Notes: generated from the letters alone by a model not told the origin. Positions 51,690-60,604 are shown, counted from the stretch's first letter. The stretch is DNA of 64,000 nucleotides from Bacteroidota bacterium (GCA_016192035.1 JACPUW010000041.1:1-64000), one strand, 5' to 3'. Program-made: numbers and translations.

Positions 51690-51914
51690 ATGTTCATGAC
51701 CATACATAGCATTATAGAGCAGCGGGTTCTAAGAACCATGACCGAGTTTACCAAGAAATCGCCAATGGGTTCCATAACCACCGGTATGCTGTCACTTATA
51801 GTAAAGCCTACTTGCGGTACCGATGAATTTTCAGAATTGCTCAACCATATGGAGCACAAAGGGTTGCTCATTGGCATACCGAAAGGGAAAACAAAGAGAT
51901 GGCGGCTTGATTAG
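51690..51914 (+). CDS. Small hypothetical protein, possibly winged-helix
   Basis: 74 aa, no signal peptide. The pattern of two helices, a Ser-rich turn and the end LLNHMEHKGLLIGIPKGKTKRW, with a basic wing, resembles a winged-helix DNA-binding domain, but I recognise no family. It is convergent with the next gene (20 bases apart), and its -7 box is well placed. The opposite-strand frame over the same bases is less protein-like. ATG 51696 is an alternative start. Confidence 0.45.
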   Translation: MFMTIHSIIEQRVLRTMTEFTKKSPMGSITTGMLSLIVKPTCGTDEFSELLNHMEHKGLLIGIPKGKTKRWRLD

Positions 51915-51934
51915 CTGCCAGGGCTTTACCCGGC

Positions 51935-52354
51935 TTAGTTAAGGGGCGGTATGCGCCCTTCTTTGGCCCACTGGGTCACTTTTTCTACATGTGCCTGGTA
52001 GTTGCCCCCGCACATGGCGTCGAGCATTTCTTCCCTGCTCATGGTATCCAAGCCCAGTTTTTTTCTTATTTCATCCCCGCAGCGGTCCACAAACCGTTCA
52101 TATCGGTCCGGCGACCATATGAAGCGTTCTTGGTCTGTCTTGAACTCATTGGGCAGGTCACCGCTTATCCGCTTCTGGAGTTTAACCCCTTCAAACTTGT
52201 CGGGTATAAGCCGGTTGTCAAAAATAAAGGGCTTACTTACCTTGATTACCTTGTACTTACGTATGCTGTCAATCTCAGCCAATCCCTCAATTCTCAAACC
52301 CTTCTTTTTGAGATGGGCATATTTCTTCTCAAACCGGTCTAAAATGTCTTGCAT
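51935..52354 (-). CDS. Hypothetical charged protein
   Basis: 139-aa soluble protein with 30 percent or so charged residues. Recognisable pieces: MQDILDRFEKKYAHLKKKGLRIEG, KVIKVSKPFIFDNRLIPDKFEG, FIWSPDRYERFVD and a C-terminal helical part with MSREEMLDAMCGGN. No family known to me. I took ATG 52354 rather than the longer frame to 52396, as the added residues look like leader sequence. It lies behind the TolC gene on the same strand, after 100 bases, and may be expressed separately. Confidence 0.65.
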   Translation of the reverse strand: MQDILDRFEKKYAHLKKKGLRIEGLAEIDSIRKYKVIKVSKPFIFDNRLIPDKFEGVKLQKRISGDLPNEFKTDQERFIWSPDRYERFVDRCGDEIRKKLGLDTMSREEMLDAMCGGNYQAHVEKVTQWAKEGRIPPLN

Positions 52355-52454
52355 AATGGGGGTATAAGCGTGCCTGCGGCCTTTTTGGCTTGGCAAAGAT
52401 GGTGTTAAGGCAGCGTTACTCCCAAATTAATTTTGAATTACCGCTAAAAAAAAA

Positions 52455-53774
52455 TTACTCCAACGAGAGTAGGGAGCCGCTGAGCCTAAGTAGTTCGTAT
52501 TCTGATAATTTTACCTGAATTTGAGAAAGGTAGGCCAGCACCCGCGCATTGGTTAGGTTCATTTGTGCCTCCCTAAACTCGGTACCGCTTATCTGCCCGT
52601 TCTTAAACATTTCTTCGCTCCGTTCAAAATTCAATTGGTTTATATCCAGAGATTTAATTCGTACTTGGTGCATGGCTACATTGCCCTGGTAGCTGGTGTA
52701 TGCATTGTCAATTTGGGTGCGAAGGGCGTTTTCAGCGTCTTCCAACCTCAGGAGGTTGCTGTTCCAATTGATCTCACTGTTTTGCCTTAGTATGGACGAA
52801 CGCCCGCCATTAAACAAGTTGTAGCTCAGGGATACACCATAGCTCAGGCCATTTGACCTGTTTTCTATGATAAAGCTGGCGTCGCTTTGGTTACTTGAAA
52901 AATTGTAGCCCGTGCTTACAGACAGGCCCGGGTACCAGCTTCCCTTCGCTATGTCCATATCCTTTTCACTCACTTCCAGGTTTTTGCGGGCCTGTGTCAA
53001 GGCTGCATTTTGCAACATGGCCCTGTCTAGCAGTTCAGCCTTGTCAAAAACGGCATTCAATTCCACCGTGGCATCCAGATTATATTCCACTTCCTCATTG
53101 CCCATCAAGTAGTTGAGGTTAATCTTGGCATTGACCAATTGTTGCTGTAGGAGCATGAGGTCTATGCTGTCGTTGGTCAAGTCCACCTGGGCATTGAGCA
53201 CCGCCAACTGATTGGCACTGCCAAAGGCAGCCCTGGTGCTTGCCCTGTTGAGCCTTTGTCTTGAAATTTCGAGCGAGGCCGTGGCTGCCTGCATATTACC
53301 CTGAATCTGTAAGGCCAGATAGTAAGCATTGATTACTTGTAGTACTACCGACTCTACCTGTAGCTGTGTCTGGGTAATGGCCAGTTCTTCTTGTAGCTGC
53401 AATTTGTCAAACGTATTGGCTGCCACAAACCCATTAAACAATGCGTACGACACGGTCACATTCCCCGAGAGTGTACCCGACTGTGCGCCAGTTCGGTTGA
53501 TGGAGGGCTGGTTGCCAGCAAAAATGAGTTCGGTGTTGGTGAGCGACCCATTATAGGCGGCACCTGCGCTTACTCCGGGCAGTCCACCTGCATTGCCCCG
53601 GGTGGCACTGTTTTCGGCCATAATCGCTTGATTCTGGGCTATTTTAATAATGAGGTTGTTGGCCAGGGCCTTTTCTATGGCCCCCGTCAAGGTAAGTGGC
53701 TGCTGGGCCAGGGTCTTGGGCGCACATAGTAATACTGTGGCAAGGCCAAAAAGAAATATTCTACATGTACACAT
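52455..53774 (-). CDS. TolC family outer membrane efflux protein
   Basis: 439-aa outer-membrane channel. Signal peptide MCTCRIFLFGLATVLLCAPKTLAQ, then the two TolC repeats, each a pair of beta strands and long coiled helices (LTGAIEKALANNLIIKIAQNQ..., and ...AFGSANQLAVLNAQVDL; YLSVSTGYNFSS-like strands; NGQISGTEFREAQMNL). This is the third component of the tripartite efflux system, joining the RND pump to the outside. ATG 53774 gives the clean signal peptide; an upstream ATG at 53810 would overlap the pump gene by 23 bases. Confidence 0.92.
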   Translation of the reverse strand: MCTCRIFLFGLATVLLCAPKTLAQQPLTLTGAIEKALANNLIIKIAQNQAIMAENSATRGNAGGLPGVSAGAAYNGSLTNTELIFAGNQPSINRTGAQSGTLSGNVTVSYALFNGFVAANTFDKLQLQEELAITQTQLQVESVVLQVINAYYLALQIQGNMQAATASLEISRQRLNRASTRAAFGSANQLAVLNAQVDLTNDSIDLMLLQQQLVNAKINLNYLMGNEEVEYNLDATVELNAVFDKAELLDRAMLQNAALTQARKNLEVSEKDMDIAKGSWYPGLSVSTGYNFSSNQSDASFIIENRSNGLSYGVSLSYNLFNGGRSSILRQNSEINWNSNLLRLEDAENALRTQIDNAYTSYQGNVAMHQVRIKSLDINQLNFERSEEMFKNGQISGTEFREAQMNLTNARVLAYLSQIQVKLSEYELLRLSGSLLSLE

Positions 53775-53787
53775 GGTGTTTCTGTAA

Positions 53788-56700
53788 TTATTGATCAAAA
53801 ATCTTTTCATCTTCCATTTCCCTAAAGGCCGATTCCACCATATGTGGTTGGGGTTTGGATCCAGTCCATAGCCATGATATATAGGTTTTTATCCTATTGA
53901 ATAATAGCAGCCAGGCGGGAAGCAGCAATAAGGTAGTGATGGTAGAAACCAAAAGTCCATACCCCACAGAAATGGCCATGGGGACCAAGAACTGGGCCTG
54001 GAAGCTTTTATTGAGGATAAGCGGCCCCAACCCGGCAATGGTGGTGATGGAAGTGAGCAAAATGGGCCGGAAGCGCGAAAGTCCGGCTTCGCGAATGGCT
54101 TCCATGTACCCGAGTCCTTTTTTTAAGTTGTTATTTACCACGGTCACAAATACCAGGCTGTCGTTTACCATGACCCCTATGAGGGCAATGATACCAAACC
54201 CGCTAAGCATGGAAATCTGTGCGCCGTGCAGGTAGTGCCCCCAGGCCACCCCAATGAGCCCAAAGGGAACCACGACATACACCGCAATGGACTGAGAGAA
54301 ACTGCGGAAAGTGAACACTATGAGTGCGAACATGATGACGAGGACAACGGGCATAACCTTTTTCATGCTGGTGGCCACCTTTTCGTTTTGGCGGCTTTGG
54401 CCTTCAAAGGAGTACTGTATCCCGGGGTATTTTGACAAGATGGGCGGCAGTACTTGGTCTTCTATCTCGGCATTAATGTCGGCAGTAGAAGCCCTAAAGT
54501 CGGCCACATCGGCTTCTACCCTTGCCTCGCGCATACCGTCCAGGTGGTTAATGGACATTACCCCGCGCACTATTTCCAGCTGTACGAGTTCGCGGAGGGG
54601 AATTTTCTGGCCTGATGGAGTCTGTATGCGCATATCGAGCATGCGGTCCACACTGCCGCGGTCTGTTTCCGTGTATCGTACCCATATTTTCACCTCGTCT
54701 TCACCGCGCTGTAGGCGCTGTACCTCAGCCCCAAAGAATCCGGCCCGTACCTGGGCTAGCACGTCTTGAAGCTGCAGGCCAAGCACCAATGCCTGTTCTT
54801 TTAGGCTAACGTTTACTTCCCTAAGCCCGGGTTGGTCGGCCAGGGCTACGTCTTTGAGTGTGGCCATTTGCTGAAGTGAATCCAGCAGTTCCTTTTTGGC
54901 TTTGTCAAGTACTTGTACGTCAAATCCCTTTAGGGAGATGGACACGGCTTTGCCAAATGCGGCGGCCACCCCAAAACTCACGTTTTCCGCGCCGTAAACC
55001 ACGCCTGATTTTTCACGAATCATATTGGCTATGTCAAAACTCACGGCCGTGCGCGATTCGCCATCAATGAGGCTCACGCCAACGGTGCCCTGGTGGGTGC
55101 CAGGTCCCAGTTTTATCTGCACACCTTGAATTTCTGAGACATCGTCGCCGCGTTGGGCTTTTATGTCCTCATTCACCTGCCATACCGCATTTTCTATATG
55201 TTTGAGCCATCCTTCGGTTATGTGTTCGCGGGTGCCTGAGGGCATTTTAAGTACCACATCCAGGTCGTTGCGCTCTATGCTGGGAAAGAAAGTGGTTTTG
55301 ACAATACCGCCACCAATGGCGCCCATGGTAAGGAGCAATAGGGAAGTGAAAAACAACAGGGTGAAGCCCCAATGCCTGATGGAGAACTCAAACACGGGTT
55401 TGAAATACTTGTCGCGCAGTTTGTTAAACCAGGTGGTGGTAAACTTGGCAAATCGGTCTTGTGGGCGGTCTTTTTTTAAGGCCTTGGAGTGGGCCACGTG
55501 GGCAGGCAGGAGCAGGGCACCTTCTATCAATGAGAACAGTAGGGAGGTAATGACCACGAAGGCCATGTTAGGGGCAAATTCGCCTAGGCGACCGTCAAGA
55601 AAGAAAAAGGCCCCAAAAGCAGCCACCGTGGTAAGCACCGATGAAACAACGGCGGGAAATACCTCGAGCGTGCCTGTGATGGCAGCCTCCAAGGGGGCCA
55701 TGCCCTCCTCATATTTCTGGTATATGTTTTCGCTTATCACTATGCCATCGTCCACCAAAATGCCCACCACGAGGATCATGCCGAAGAGTGATATCACATT
55801 GATAGACAAACCATAAAATCCGGCCAAGATAAACATCCCCGCAAAGGATACGGGTATGCCCAGGGCTACCCAGAATGCCAATCGGCGGTCGAGAAAGAGG
55901 GCCAAGATGACCAATACCAAGATGGCGCCCATAAGGCCGTTTTCTGTGAGCAATTCAATGCGTTGGCGCAGGGTAACCGAACCATCGCGCACTATTTCGG
56001 CCTGTACTACGGTATTGCGCTGGTTAAAATCTTCTATATACCCGTATAGGTAGTTGTTGATTGACAGGATGTCTTCGGCTAGGGTGTTTTCTATGGTTAC
56101 TACCACGGCCGGTTTGCCGTTGTACCAGTTGCGCGCTGGGGAGTCGCTCCACTTGTCGCGCACCTGGGCCACCTGGCCCAGCCTGACCAACGTACCGTTG
56201 GCATTTGATTTAATTACCACATCCTTAAGTCCTTCGGCGTAGTATGCCTTGCCCTTTCCCCTTACCAATAGTTCTTCGTAAGGCCCTTTTATGGTTCCCC
56301 CGGTTATGTCAACATTGGCCTTTTTTAGCGCCGTTACCAGTTCGGCGAATGTGAGGTTATACGCCCTCAGTTGATCTTCATTTATGGATACTTCTATTTC
56401 TTCATCGGGGAAACCGCTGATGGAAACCTTGGAAATGCCGTGGCCAGCCGGCCGGTCATTCCAAAGCTTAAACTTTCTCAGCACGTTGAAAAAGCTTTCA
56501 AAAGCGGGAACCTTCTTGAGATTGTTCACAGCCCGGAGTTCAGCCTCCATCTGTTGTGCCTTTTTCTTGAGCGTGATCAAGTCCACCTCGCCGCTCAGGG
56601 CTATGCTCATGGCAAAATTTAGCCTTTCGGCAATGAATACCACGGGCGGTTCCATGTCGGGTGGGAAAGAAGCGATCTTGTCCACGGCATTTTTCACATC

Positions 56701-57021
56701 GTCCAGTACTTCATCGGTATTAACCCCGCGCAGCACTTCTACCGTCAACAGGCCTCCGTTTTCGTTAGAAATGGATGATACCCGCTCCAACCCGGTAATT
56801 CCCTTTAGGTTGTCTTCTATCTTAAGCATTACGCCTTCTTCCACCTCTTCAGGTGATGCCCCTGGATACACCACCTGAATATTAATGATTTTGCTTTCGG
56901 CCTCGGGGAAAAGGGTGGACCGCAATCCGGTCATGCCAAAGAACCCGAACACCATGGTGAGGAATAATATGGTGTTGCCCAGTACAGGGTATTTCAGGAA
57001 ATAGGTTATAAGCGATCTCAT
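53788..57021 (-). CDS. RND efflux pump (AcrB/hydrophobe-amphiphile efflux type)
   Basis: 1077-aa inner-membrane proton-driven pump with 12 transmembrane segments and two large periplasmic loops. Features: the N-terminal TM1 GNTILFLTMVFGFFGMTGLR, the porter domain with VVYPGASPEEVEEGV, TM4 with the proton-relay Asp pair (GILVDDGIVISENIY), and a second half with GFGIIALIGVMVNDSLVFV. The subtype carrying ISGFPDEE is common in Bacteroidota. Between residues ~164 and ~192 (56437-56525) a stretch ending KLWNDRPAGHG interrupts the usual run from ELRA to ISKVSISG, apparently an in-frame insertion. It is 50 bases downstream of the membrane fusion gene. Confidence 0.92.
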   Translation of the reverse strand: MRSLITYFLKYPVLGNTILFLTMVFGFFGMTGLRSTLFPEAESKIINIQVVYPGASPEEVEEGVMLKIEDNLKGITGLERVSSISNENGGLLTVEVLRGVNTDEVLDDVKNAVDKIASFPPDMEPPVVFIAERLNFAMSIALSGEVDLITLKKKAQQMEAELRAVNNLKKVPAFESFFNVLRKFKLWNDRPAGHGISKVSISGFPDEEIEVSINEDQLRAYNLTFAELVTALKKANVDITGGTIKGPYEELLVRGKGKAYYAEGLKDVVIKSNANGTLVRLGQVAQVRDKWSDSPARNWYNGKPAVVVTIENTLAEDILSINNYLYGYIEDFNQRNTVVQAEIVRDGSVTLRQRIELLTENGLMGAILVLVILALFLDRRLAFWVALGIPVSFAGMFILAGFYGLSINVISLFGMILVVGILVDDGIVISENIYQKYEEGMAPLEAAITGTLEVFPAVVSSVLTTVAAFGAFFFLDGRLGEFAPNMAFVVITSLLFSLIEGALLLPAHVAHSKALKKDRPQDRFAKFTTTWFNKLRDKYFKPVFEFSIRHWGFTLLFFTSLLLLTMGAIGGGIVKTTFFPSIERNDLDVVLKMPSGTREHITEGWLKHIENAVWQVNEDIKAQRGDDVSEIQGVQIKLGPGTHQGTVGVSLIDGESRTAVSFDIANMIREKSGVVYGAENVSFGVAAAFGKAVSISLKGFDVQVLDKAKKELLDSLQQMATLKDVALADQPGLREVNVSLKEQALVLGLQLQDVLAQVRAGFFGAEVQRLQRGEDEVKIWVRYTETDRGSVDRMLDMRIQTPSGQKIPLRELVQLEIVRGVMSINHLDGMREARVEADVADFRASTADINAEIEDQVLPPILSKYPGIQYSFEGQSRQNEKVATSMKKVMPVVLVIMFALIVFTFRSFSQSIAVYVVVPFGLIGVAWGHYLHGAQISMLSGFGIIALIGVMVNDSLVFVTVVNNNLKKGLGYMEAIREAGLSRFRPILLTSITTIAGLGPLILNKSFQAQFLVPMAISVGYGLLVSTITTLLLLPAWLLLFNRIKTYISWLWTGSKPQPHMVESAFREMEDEKIFDQ
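56437..56525. other. Probable in-frame insertion of about 28 residues in the RND pump
   Basis: Encodes a stretch ending FKLWNDRPAGHG placed between MEAELRAVNN and ISKVSISGFPDEE. In relatives I recall, these run on with only a few residues between them. Read on the plus strand, this stretch is also open without a stop and gives KLKLSQHVEKAFKSGNLLEI. No flanking direct repeat is obvious by eye. Confidence 0.45.
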
Positions 57022-57071
57022 TGGGGTAACAATATGATATTGAAGGAATAAATATACAAGTCCTTACACCC

Positions 57072-58196
57072 CTATCGGGAAAGGGTTTGGTCTGAAATGC
57101 CCACCGGGGTGCCAGTCTGCGCCCCGTCAAACACGGTGCGCAGGAGCTTGTCGCCATTGGCCAAGTCAGCGGTGAGCACTTCGTCAAGGCCAAGAAACTG
57201 GGGGATGATTTTTTTGGCTTCAAGTACCCCATCGCGGATGATAAATATTTCGCCCTTGTCGTTCAACTGGTTCTTGGAAATGGCAAATACTTGGGTAAAA
57301 GTTTCGGTGAACACATACCCGTTGAGGTACATGCCTTCCTTTAGGCTTGTGGACGATACTTCCAGTATCACCTTGCCGTTTTGAGAGTTAGGGTCCAGGG
57401 CCCGGCTTATCCTCACCACACTGGCGGGAAACTCTTCACCGGTTTGTGGGGATGCAAGCACCCCTTTGGCGCCTACTTTCACGAAACTAAGAAAGGCCAC
57501 ATCCACCGGGGCTTCCATTTCATAGGTAGCCAGGCCGCTGTATTCGCCAAGCTTTTGTCCGGCCCTTACCAGGGTTCCTGGTTTGATGAGTGCTTGGGTT
57601 ACGCTGCCCGAAAAGGGCGCAGCTATTTGGTACTTGGCCAGCTTGGCCTCCTGGCTTTTTATTGAATAGTATTGATTGTAAATGCCTTGCGTGCTCAAAT
57701 AGTACTTTTCTCCCGATTGGATGTCCGGCAGAGGAGGTAGGTTGGCGGCCATGTCAAACGCGTCGGCATAGGCTTTCCACAGCGGGAAGGCAGTTGGGTA
57801 ATCCAATTTCAAGTCGGGTAGCACACGGGTGATGAGGCTCAGGAAGTTGCTTTTGAGTGACTGCACGTTGAGCAGCAATTCGGTGTTGTCCATGGCAAGC
57901 AAAATTTCGCCCCTGGCAAAGGTGTTTCCTTCCTTAAATCTTGATGCACTGGTCAATAGATTGCCGCTAACCTCGGCATAGAGTTCTACCTTTTCTTTGG
58001 CTACCAGTTTGCCGGTCACCGGTATATGGGCAGCCAGGTCTTTGTTTTCAACTTCTATGTACTCCACGGAGCGCACCGTAGGCATAGGGGGCTTGCGGTC
58101 GCTGGGGCTTTTGAGGCCTGATAGGTAGCGCATACCCATGATGCCTATGATAAAAATGGCAATGCCGGTCAGGATGACGAATTGTCTTCGTTTCAT
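57072..58196 (-). CDS. Membrane fusion protein (HlyD family) of the RND pump
   Basis: 374-aa periplasmic adaptor. N-terminal anchor (FVILTGIAIFIIGIMGM), then beta-barrel, lipoyl and hairpin parts: IPVTGKLVAKEKVELYAEVSG, ILLAMDNTELLLN, a helical hairpin around 115-185, and the second lipoyl half AKYQIAAPFSGSVTQALIKPG. The C-terminal MacA-like domain has VRISRALDPNSQNGKVILEV. It links the RND pump to TolC. Its ATG overlaps the stop of the MarR gene by four bases; the pump gene follows after 50. Confidence 0.92.
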   Translation of the reverse strand: MKRRQFVILTGIAIFIIGIMGMRYLSGLKSPSDRKPPMPTVRSVEYIEVENKDLAAHIPVTGKLVAKEKVELYAEVSGNLLTSASRFKEGNTFARGEILLAMDNTELLLNVQSLKSNFLSLITRVLPDLKLDYPTAFPLWKAYADAFDMAANLPPLPDIQSGEKYYLSTQGIYNQYYSIKSQEAKLAKYQIAAPFSGSVTQALIKPGTLVRAGQKLGEYSGLATYEMEAPVDVAFLSFVKVGAKGVLASPQTGEEFPASVVRISRALDPNSQNGKVILEVSSTSLKEGMYLNGYVFTETFTQVFAISKNQLNDKGEIFIIRDGVLEAKKIIPQFLGLDEVLTADLANGDKLLRTVFDGAQTGTPVGISDQTLSR

Positions 58197-58666
58197 GTGG
58201 TTGATATTATAGAGTTACCATTGTTAATGAATGCCATGAGTACTTTTCGGGCTATTTCAAGGTCCTGTGGGTCTATGTCCTTGGTAAGGGATTCGTGGGT
58301 TTTTACCACACATTCAATAAGGGTAGGCATCACCGCCTGGCCCTTGGGGGTGATGCTTAGCAGCCTGTTCCTTCTATCGTTTGGGTCTATTTCTTGATGT
58401 ATCCAGCCCCACTTTACCAAGTCACCCACCGCGCGGGTTACCCTGGTTTTGTCGCCCTGCATAAAACCCACCACCTCTACCTGGCGCAGGCAGTTATCAG
58501 CAAAGAAATGGGTCTTGGCCATGATAAACCAATGATTCTTGTTTATTTCCAATCCATTGGCCTTGAAGCTAAGCTGTATGCTGGCCGAAGCGGCCCTAAA
58601 GGCATGCGCTATGAGATAGCCCAGGGAGCGGTGTATGTCAAATTGATCTGCCAAAATTGATGGCAA
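58193..58666 (-). CDS. MarR family repressor of the efflux operon
   Basis: 157-aa winged-helix regulator. The HTH/wing region QVEVVGFMQGDKTRVTRAVGDLVKWGWIHQEIDPNDRR, read in parts, contains TRVTRAVGDLVKWGW (recognition helix) and NDRRNRLLSITPKG (wing). MarR proteins release DNA when small phenolic or other ligands bind. No ATG is available: the frame is closed upstream by TAA, and the choices are TTG 58666 or TTG 58654 (153 aa). A -7 box TACATTTG covers 58664-58671, which favours TTG 58654. Heads the MarR-HlyD-RND-TolC transcript, overlapping the next gene by ATGA, and most likely represses it. Confidence 0.88.
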   Translation of the reverse strand: MPSILADQFDIHRSLGYLIAHAFRAASASIQLSFKANGLEINKNHWFIMAKTHFFADNCLRQVEVVGFMQGDKTRVTRAVGDLVKWGWIHQEIDPNDRRNRLLSITPKGQAVMPTLIECVVKTHESLTKDIDPQDLEIARKVLMAFINNGNSIISTT

Positions 58667-58694
58667 ATGTAATAGTTACAATTGCAACCATAAA
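58664..58694 (-). promoter_or_regulatory. Efflux operon promoter with palindromic operator
   Basis: On the minus strand TTTA (58691-58694), 19 bases and TACATTTG (58664-58671) fit a Bacteroidota promoter. The spacer holds GTTACAATTGCAAC (58675-58688), palindromic except at positions 4 and 11, a good place for MarR to block transcription. Confidence 0.55.
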
Positions 58695-58781
58695 CTGCGA
58701 TTTGGCCATTCTGTTTGGTTTGATAGGATAATTTAACAAACCATGATGGAAAATGAAGTTGTTAATAAGCGGTAAGCCAGA

Positions 58782-59780
58782 CTATGGCCTGGACAAATCA
58801 GGATTGGTCAAGAACGACTCATCCGTGAGGGTGTGCAAAAACGCCACCAGTGCTGCCATATCATCGGGGTCAAGGGCCACGCCGCCTTTATGGGCCTGCT
58901 TCATGAGCGGGTCTATATTGTCTTGGTTGATAACCCCATAGCTATAGAAATCAATCACTTCTTCCAGGGTTTCAAACCGTCCGTCGTGCATATATGGGCC
59001 AGTGAGTGCCACGTTTCTCAGGGTGGGGGTTTTAAACTTGCCCAGGTCGGCTGGATTTTTGGTCACCACGTAGTATCCCTTGTCATGCTCGGTGGGATAT
59101 TCTACCATAAGGCCGGTATTGTGCACGAGATTATCCTTGAACAATGGCGCACTGTGGCAGTGAAAACAATCGCCCAGTTCAGAAAAAAAGATCAATTCGC
59201 CCCTTCGCTCCTCTGTGGTAAGCGTGGTTTCCTTGCGTATATATTGGTCATACTTGGCATTATATGAATTCATGGTTTTAAAAAATTGGGCCAGGGCATA
59301 GGCCACGTGTTTTGACTCTATTTGGTCCACACAAAAGGCATCCTTAAATAGGGCCATATAGTCGGTCGATGCGTTGAGTTTGGCCAGGTCGGTCTTAAAA
59401 AACTCATTGACTTCAAACATCATGGCATCCTCAATACTGCCTTGTATGCTTCCGTTCCATAGGTACAGGTGGTCAAACCCCAGGTTCACGTGGGGCAGCA
59501 CTATGGCATCAGATGAAAAGGATTTCTCCTGAAGGTGGCAGGATGAGCAAGACTGTTTTCCTTCGGGGTGGAGTATGGGGTCATAATACAATTTGCGGCC
59601 CAGTGCTATGCCCTTATCGGTGAGCTGATTTTCGGGGTGTTCAGGTACTTTGGGAAAACCCGGGTGGTTCACCTCAATGGTCACCGGCATGGGTGTTTCA
59701 CATTCGGTTTCAGGTGGGATACAGGCTGATAGGCCTGTAAACAGGGCCAATATGGCCACTAATCCAAGCGCTCTTCCCAT
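58782..59780 (-). CDS. MbnH/MauG-type di-heme cytochrome c peroxidase-family lipoprotein
   Basis: 332-aa exported lipoprotein (lipobox GLSAC, Cys20). Two c-type heme sites: Cys78-Ser-Ser-Cys81-His82 and Cys205-Phe-His-Cys208-His209, in the bacterial di-heme peroxidase fold, with FKTPTLRNVALTGPYMHDGRF near the high-potential heme (Met264/His265). In methanotrophs the same family, MbnH, oxidises a tryptophan of its partner MbnP to kynurenine. The MbnP homologue lies directly upstream and overlaps by 22 bases, so this is MbnH-like rather than a plain peroxide-detoxifying peroxidase. It is the last gene before the MarR operon. Confidence 0.85.
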   Translation of the reverse strand: MGRALGLVAILALFTGLSACIPPETECETPMPVTIEVNHPGFPKVPEHPENQLTDKGIALGRKLYYDPILHPEGKQSCSSCHLQEKSFSSDAIVLPHVNLGFDHLYLWNGSIQGSIEDAMMFEVNEFFKTDLAKLNASTDYMALFKDAFCVDQIESKHVAYALAQFFKTMNSYNAKYDQYIRKETTLTTEERRGELIFFSELGDCFHCHSAPLFKDNLVHNTGLMVEYPTEHDKGYYVVTKNPADLGKFKTPTLRNVALTGPYMHDGRFETLEEVIDFYSYGVINQDNIDPLMKQAHKGGVALDPDDMAALVAFLHTLTDESFLTNPDLSRP

Positions 59781-60604
59781 GTCTTGATAAGTTTAAATAC
59801 ATCGTTCATGCCGTTTTTGCGCAGCAGGGCCTGTGCCTCGTGGTTCATCATGATCCCCTCACCGTAATCTTCCATATTGTACGGTTTTTCACCGGTAAAC
59901 CATCCATCCAGGTCCATGGCCACTTCCATATGGAAGTTCACCGCGCCCACGTCCTTTCCATCCAGGGGCAGTGTAAGGGTAAACATGGGGTCGGTGCTGC
60001 CCATTGAGTTGACCAATCTGCCCATGTGAATGTTGTAGTTGTGCATCTCGGCATCAAGCCCTAAAAATTTCCCTTCAAATTTCATGTAATGGTATCCCCC
60101 GCCCATGGGCGTAGGCCACTGCATATTGATGTGTTCGGTAGTAGCAGGTAGCGCATAGTCCTTGTTTAGGTCGCCCCTCATGCCAAAAACAAAGGTGAGG
60201 GAATCAATTTTGCCTTGTGCCACATGTTTCTTGGTTAGGGTCATGGTAGCGGGCGCTGAGGCGTCAAAATAATGATATTCAGCTATTTCTTCTGAAAGGC
60301 CGCCTTGGTAATGCGCAGTGATTTCTGATAGGTAAAACAGTACCCGCTCTACCTTATAGGCGTTTGCTGCGGAATTGGTGTAAGAGCCCGTTCCCAATTC
60401 CAAATCTTCATCGGCCACCTTCATCTTTAAGTCAAGGGTGAGGTAACTTTTTATATCGCAGCTGCCATCGTCCTTTTCGGCAGATTCTTCATAGTTCACA
60501 GCATTGGGGTTGGTGCAGCCTTTTTCCTTGCAACTGCTTAATTGAAATATACTTATGCTAAGGAGAGCCATGAGGGTGGGGCGGGCAATTCCGATTTTGT
60601 TCAT
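59759..60604 (-). CDS. MbnP-like copper protein, exported lipoprotein
   Basis: 281-aa lipoprotein (signal peptide with lipobox LSSC, Cys25). A short Cys-bounded module GCTNPNAVNYEESAEKDDGSC, residues 29-49, precedes the MbnP-like beta domain: AYKVERVLFYLSEI, FVFGMRGDLN, EHINMQWPTPMGGGYHYMKFEG with Trp163 and His172, and MEVAMDLDGWF. MbnP proteins bind copper, in part through a kynurenine made from Trp by MbnH. Several His (158, 172, 188, 193, 225) and Trp163 are candidate ligands. I used ATG 60604, which opens the signal peptide. It overlaps the di-heme gene by 22 bases. Confidence 0.8.
   Translation of the reverse strand: MNKIGIARPTLMALLSISIFQLSSCKEKGCTNPNAVNYEESAEKDDGSCDIKSYLTLDLKMKVADEDLELGTGSYTNSAANAYKVERVLFYLSEITAHYQGGLSEEIAEYHYFDASAPATMTLTKKHVAQGKIDSLTFVFGMRGDLNKDYALPATTEHINMQWPTPMGGGYHYMKFEGKFLGLDAEMHNYNIHMGRLVNSMGSTDPMFTLTLPLDGKDVGAVNFHMEVAMDLDGWFTGEKPYNMEDYGEGIMMNHEAQALLRKNGMNDVFKLIKTWEERLD

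Noticed and set aside
55163-55816. 217-codon plus-strand frame inside the RND pump gene
   Set aside because: Antisense shadow of transmembrane segments in the pump.
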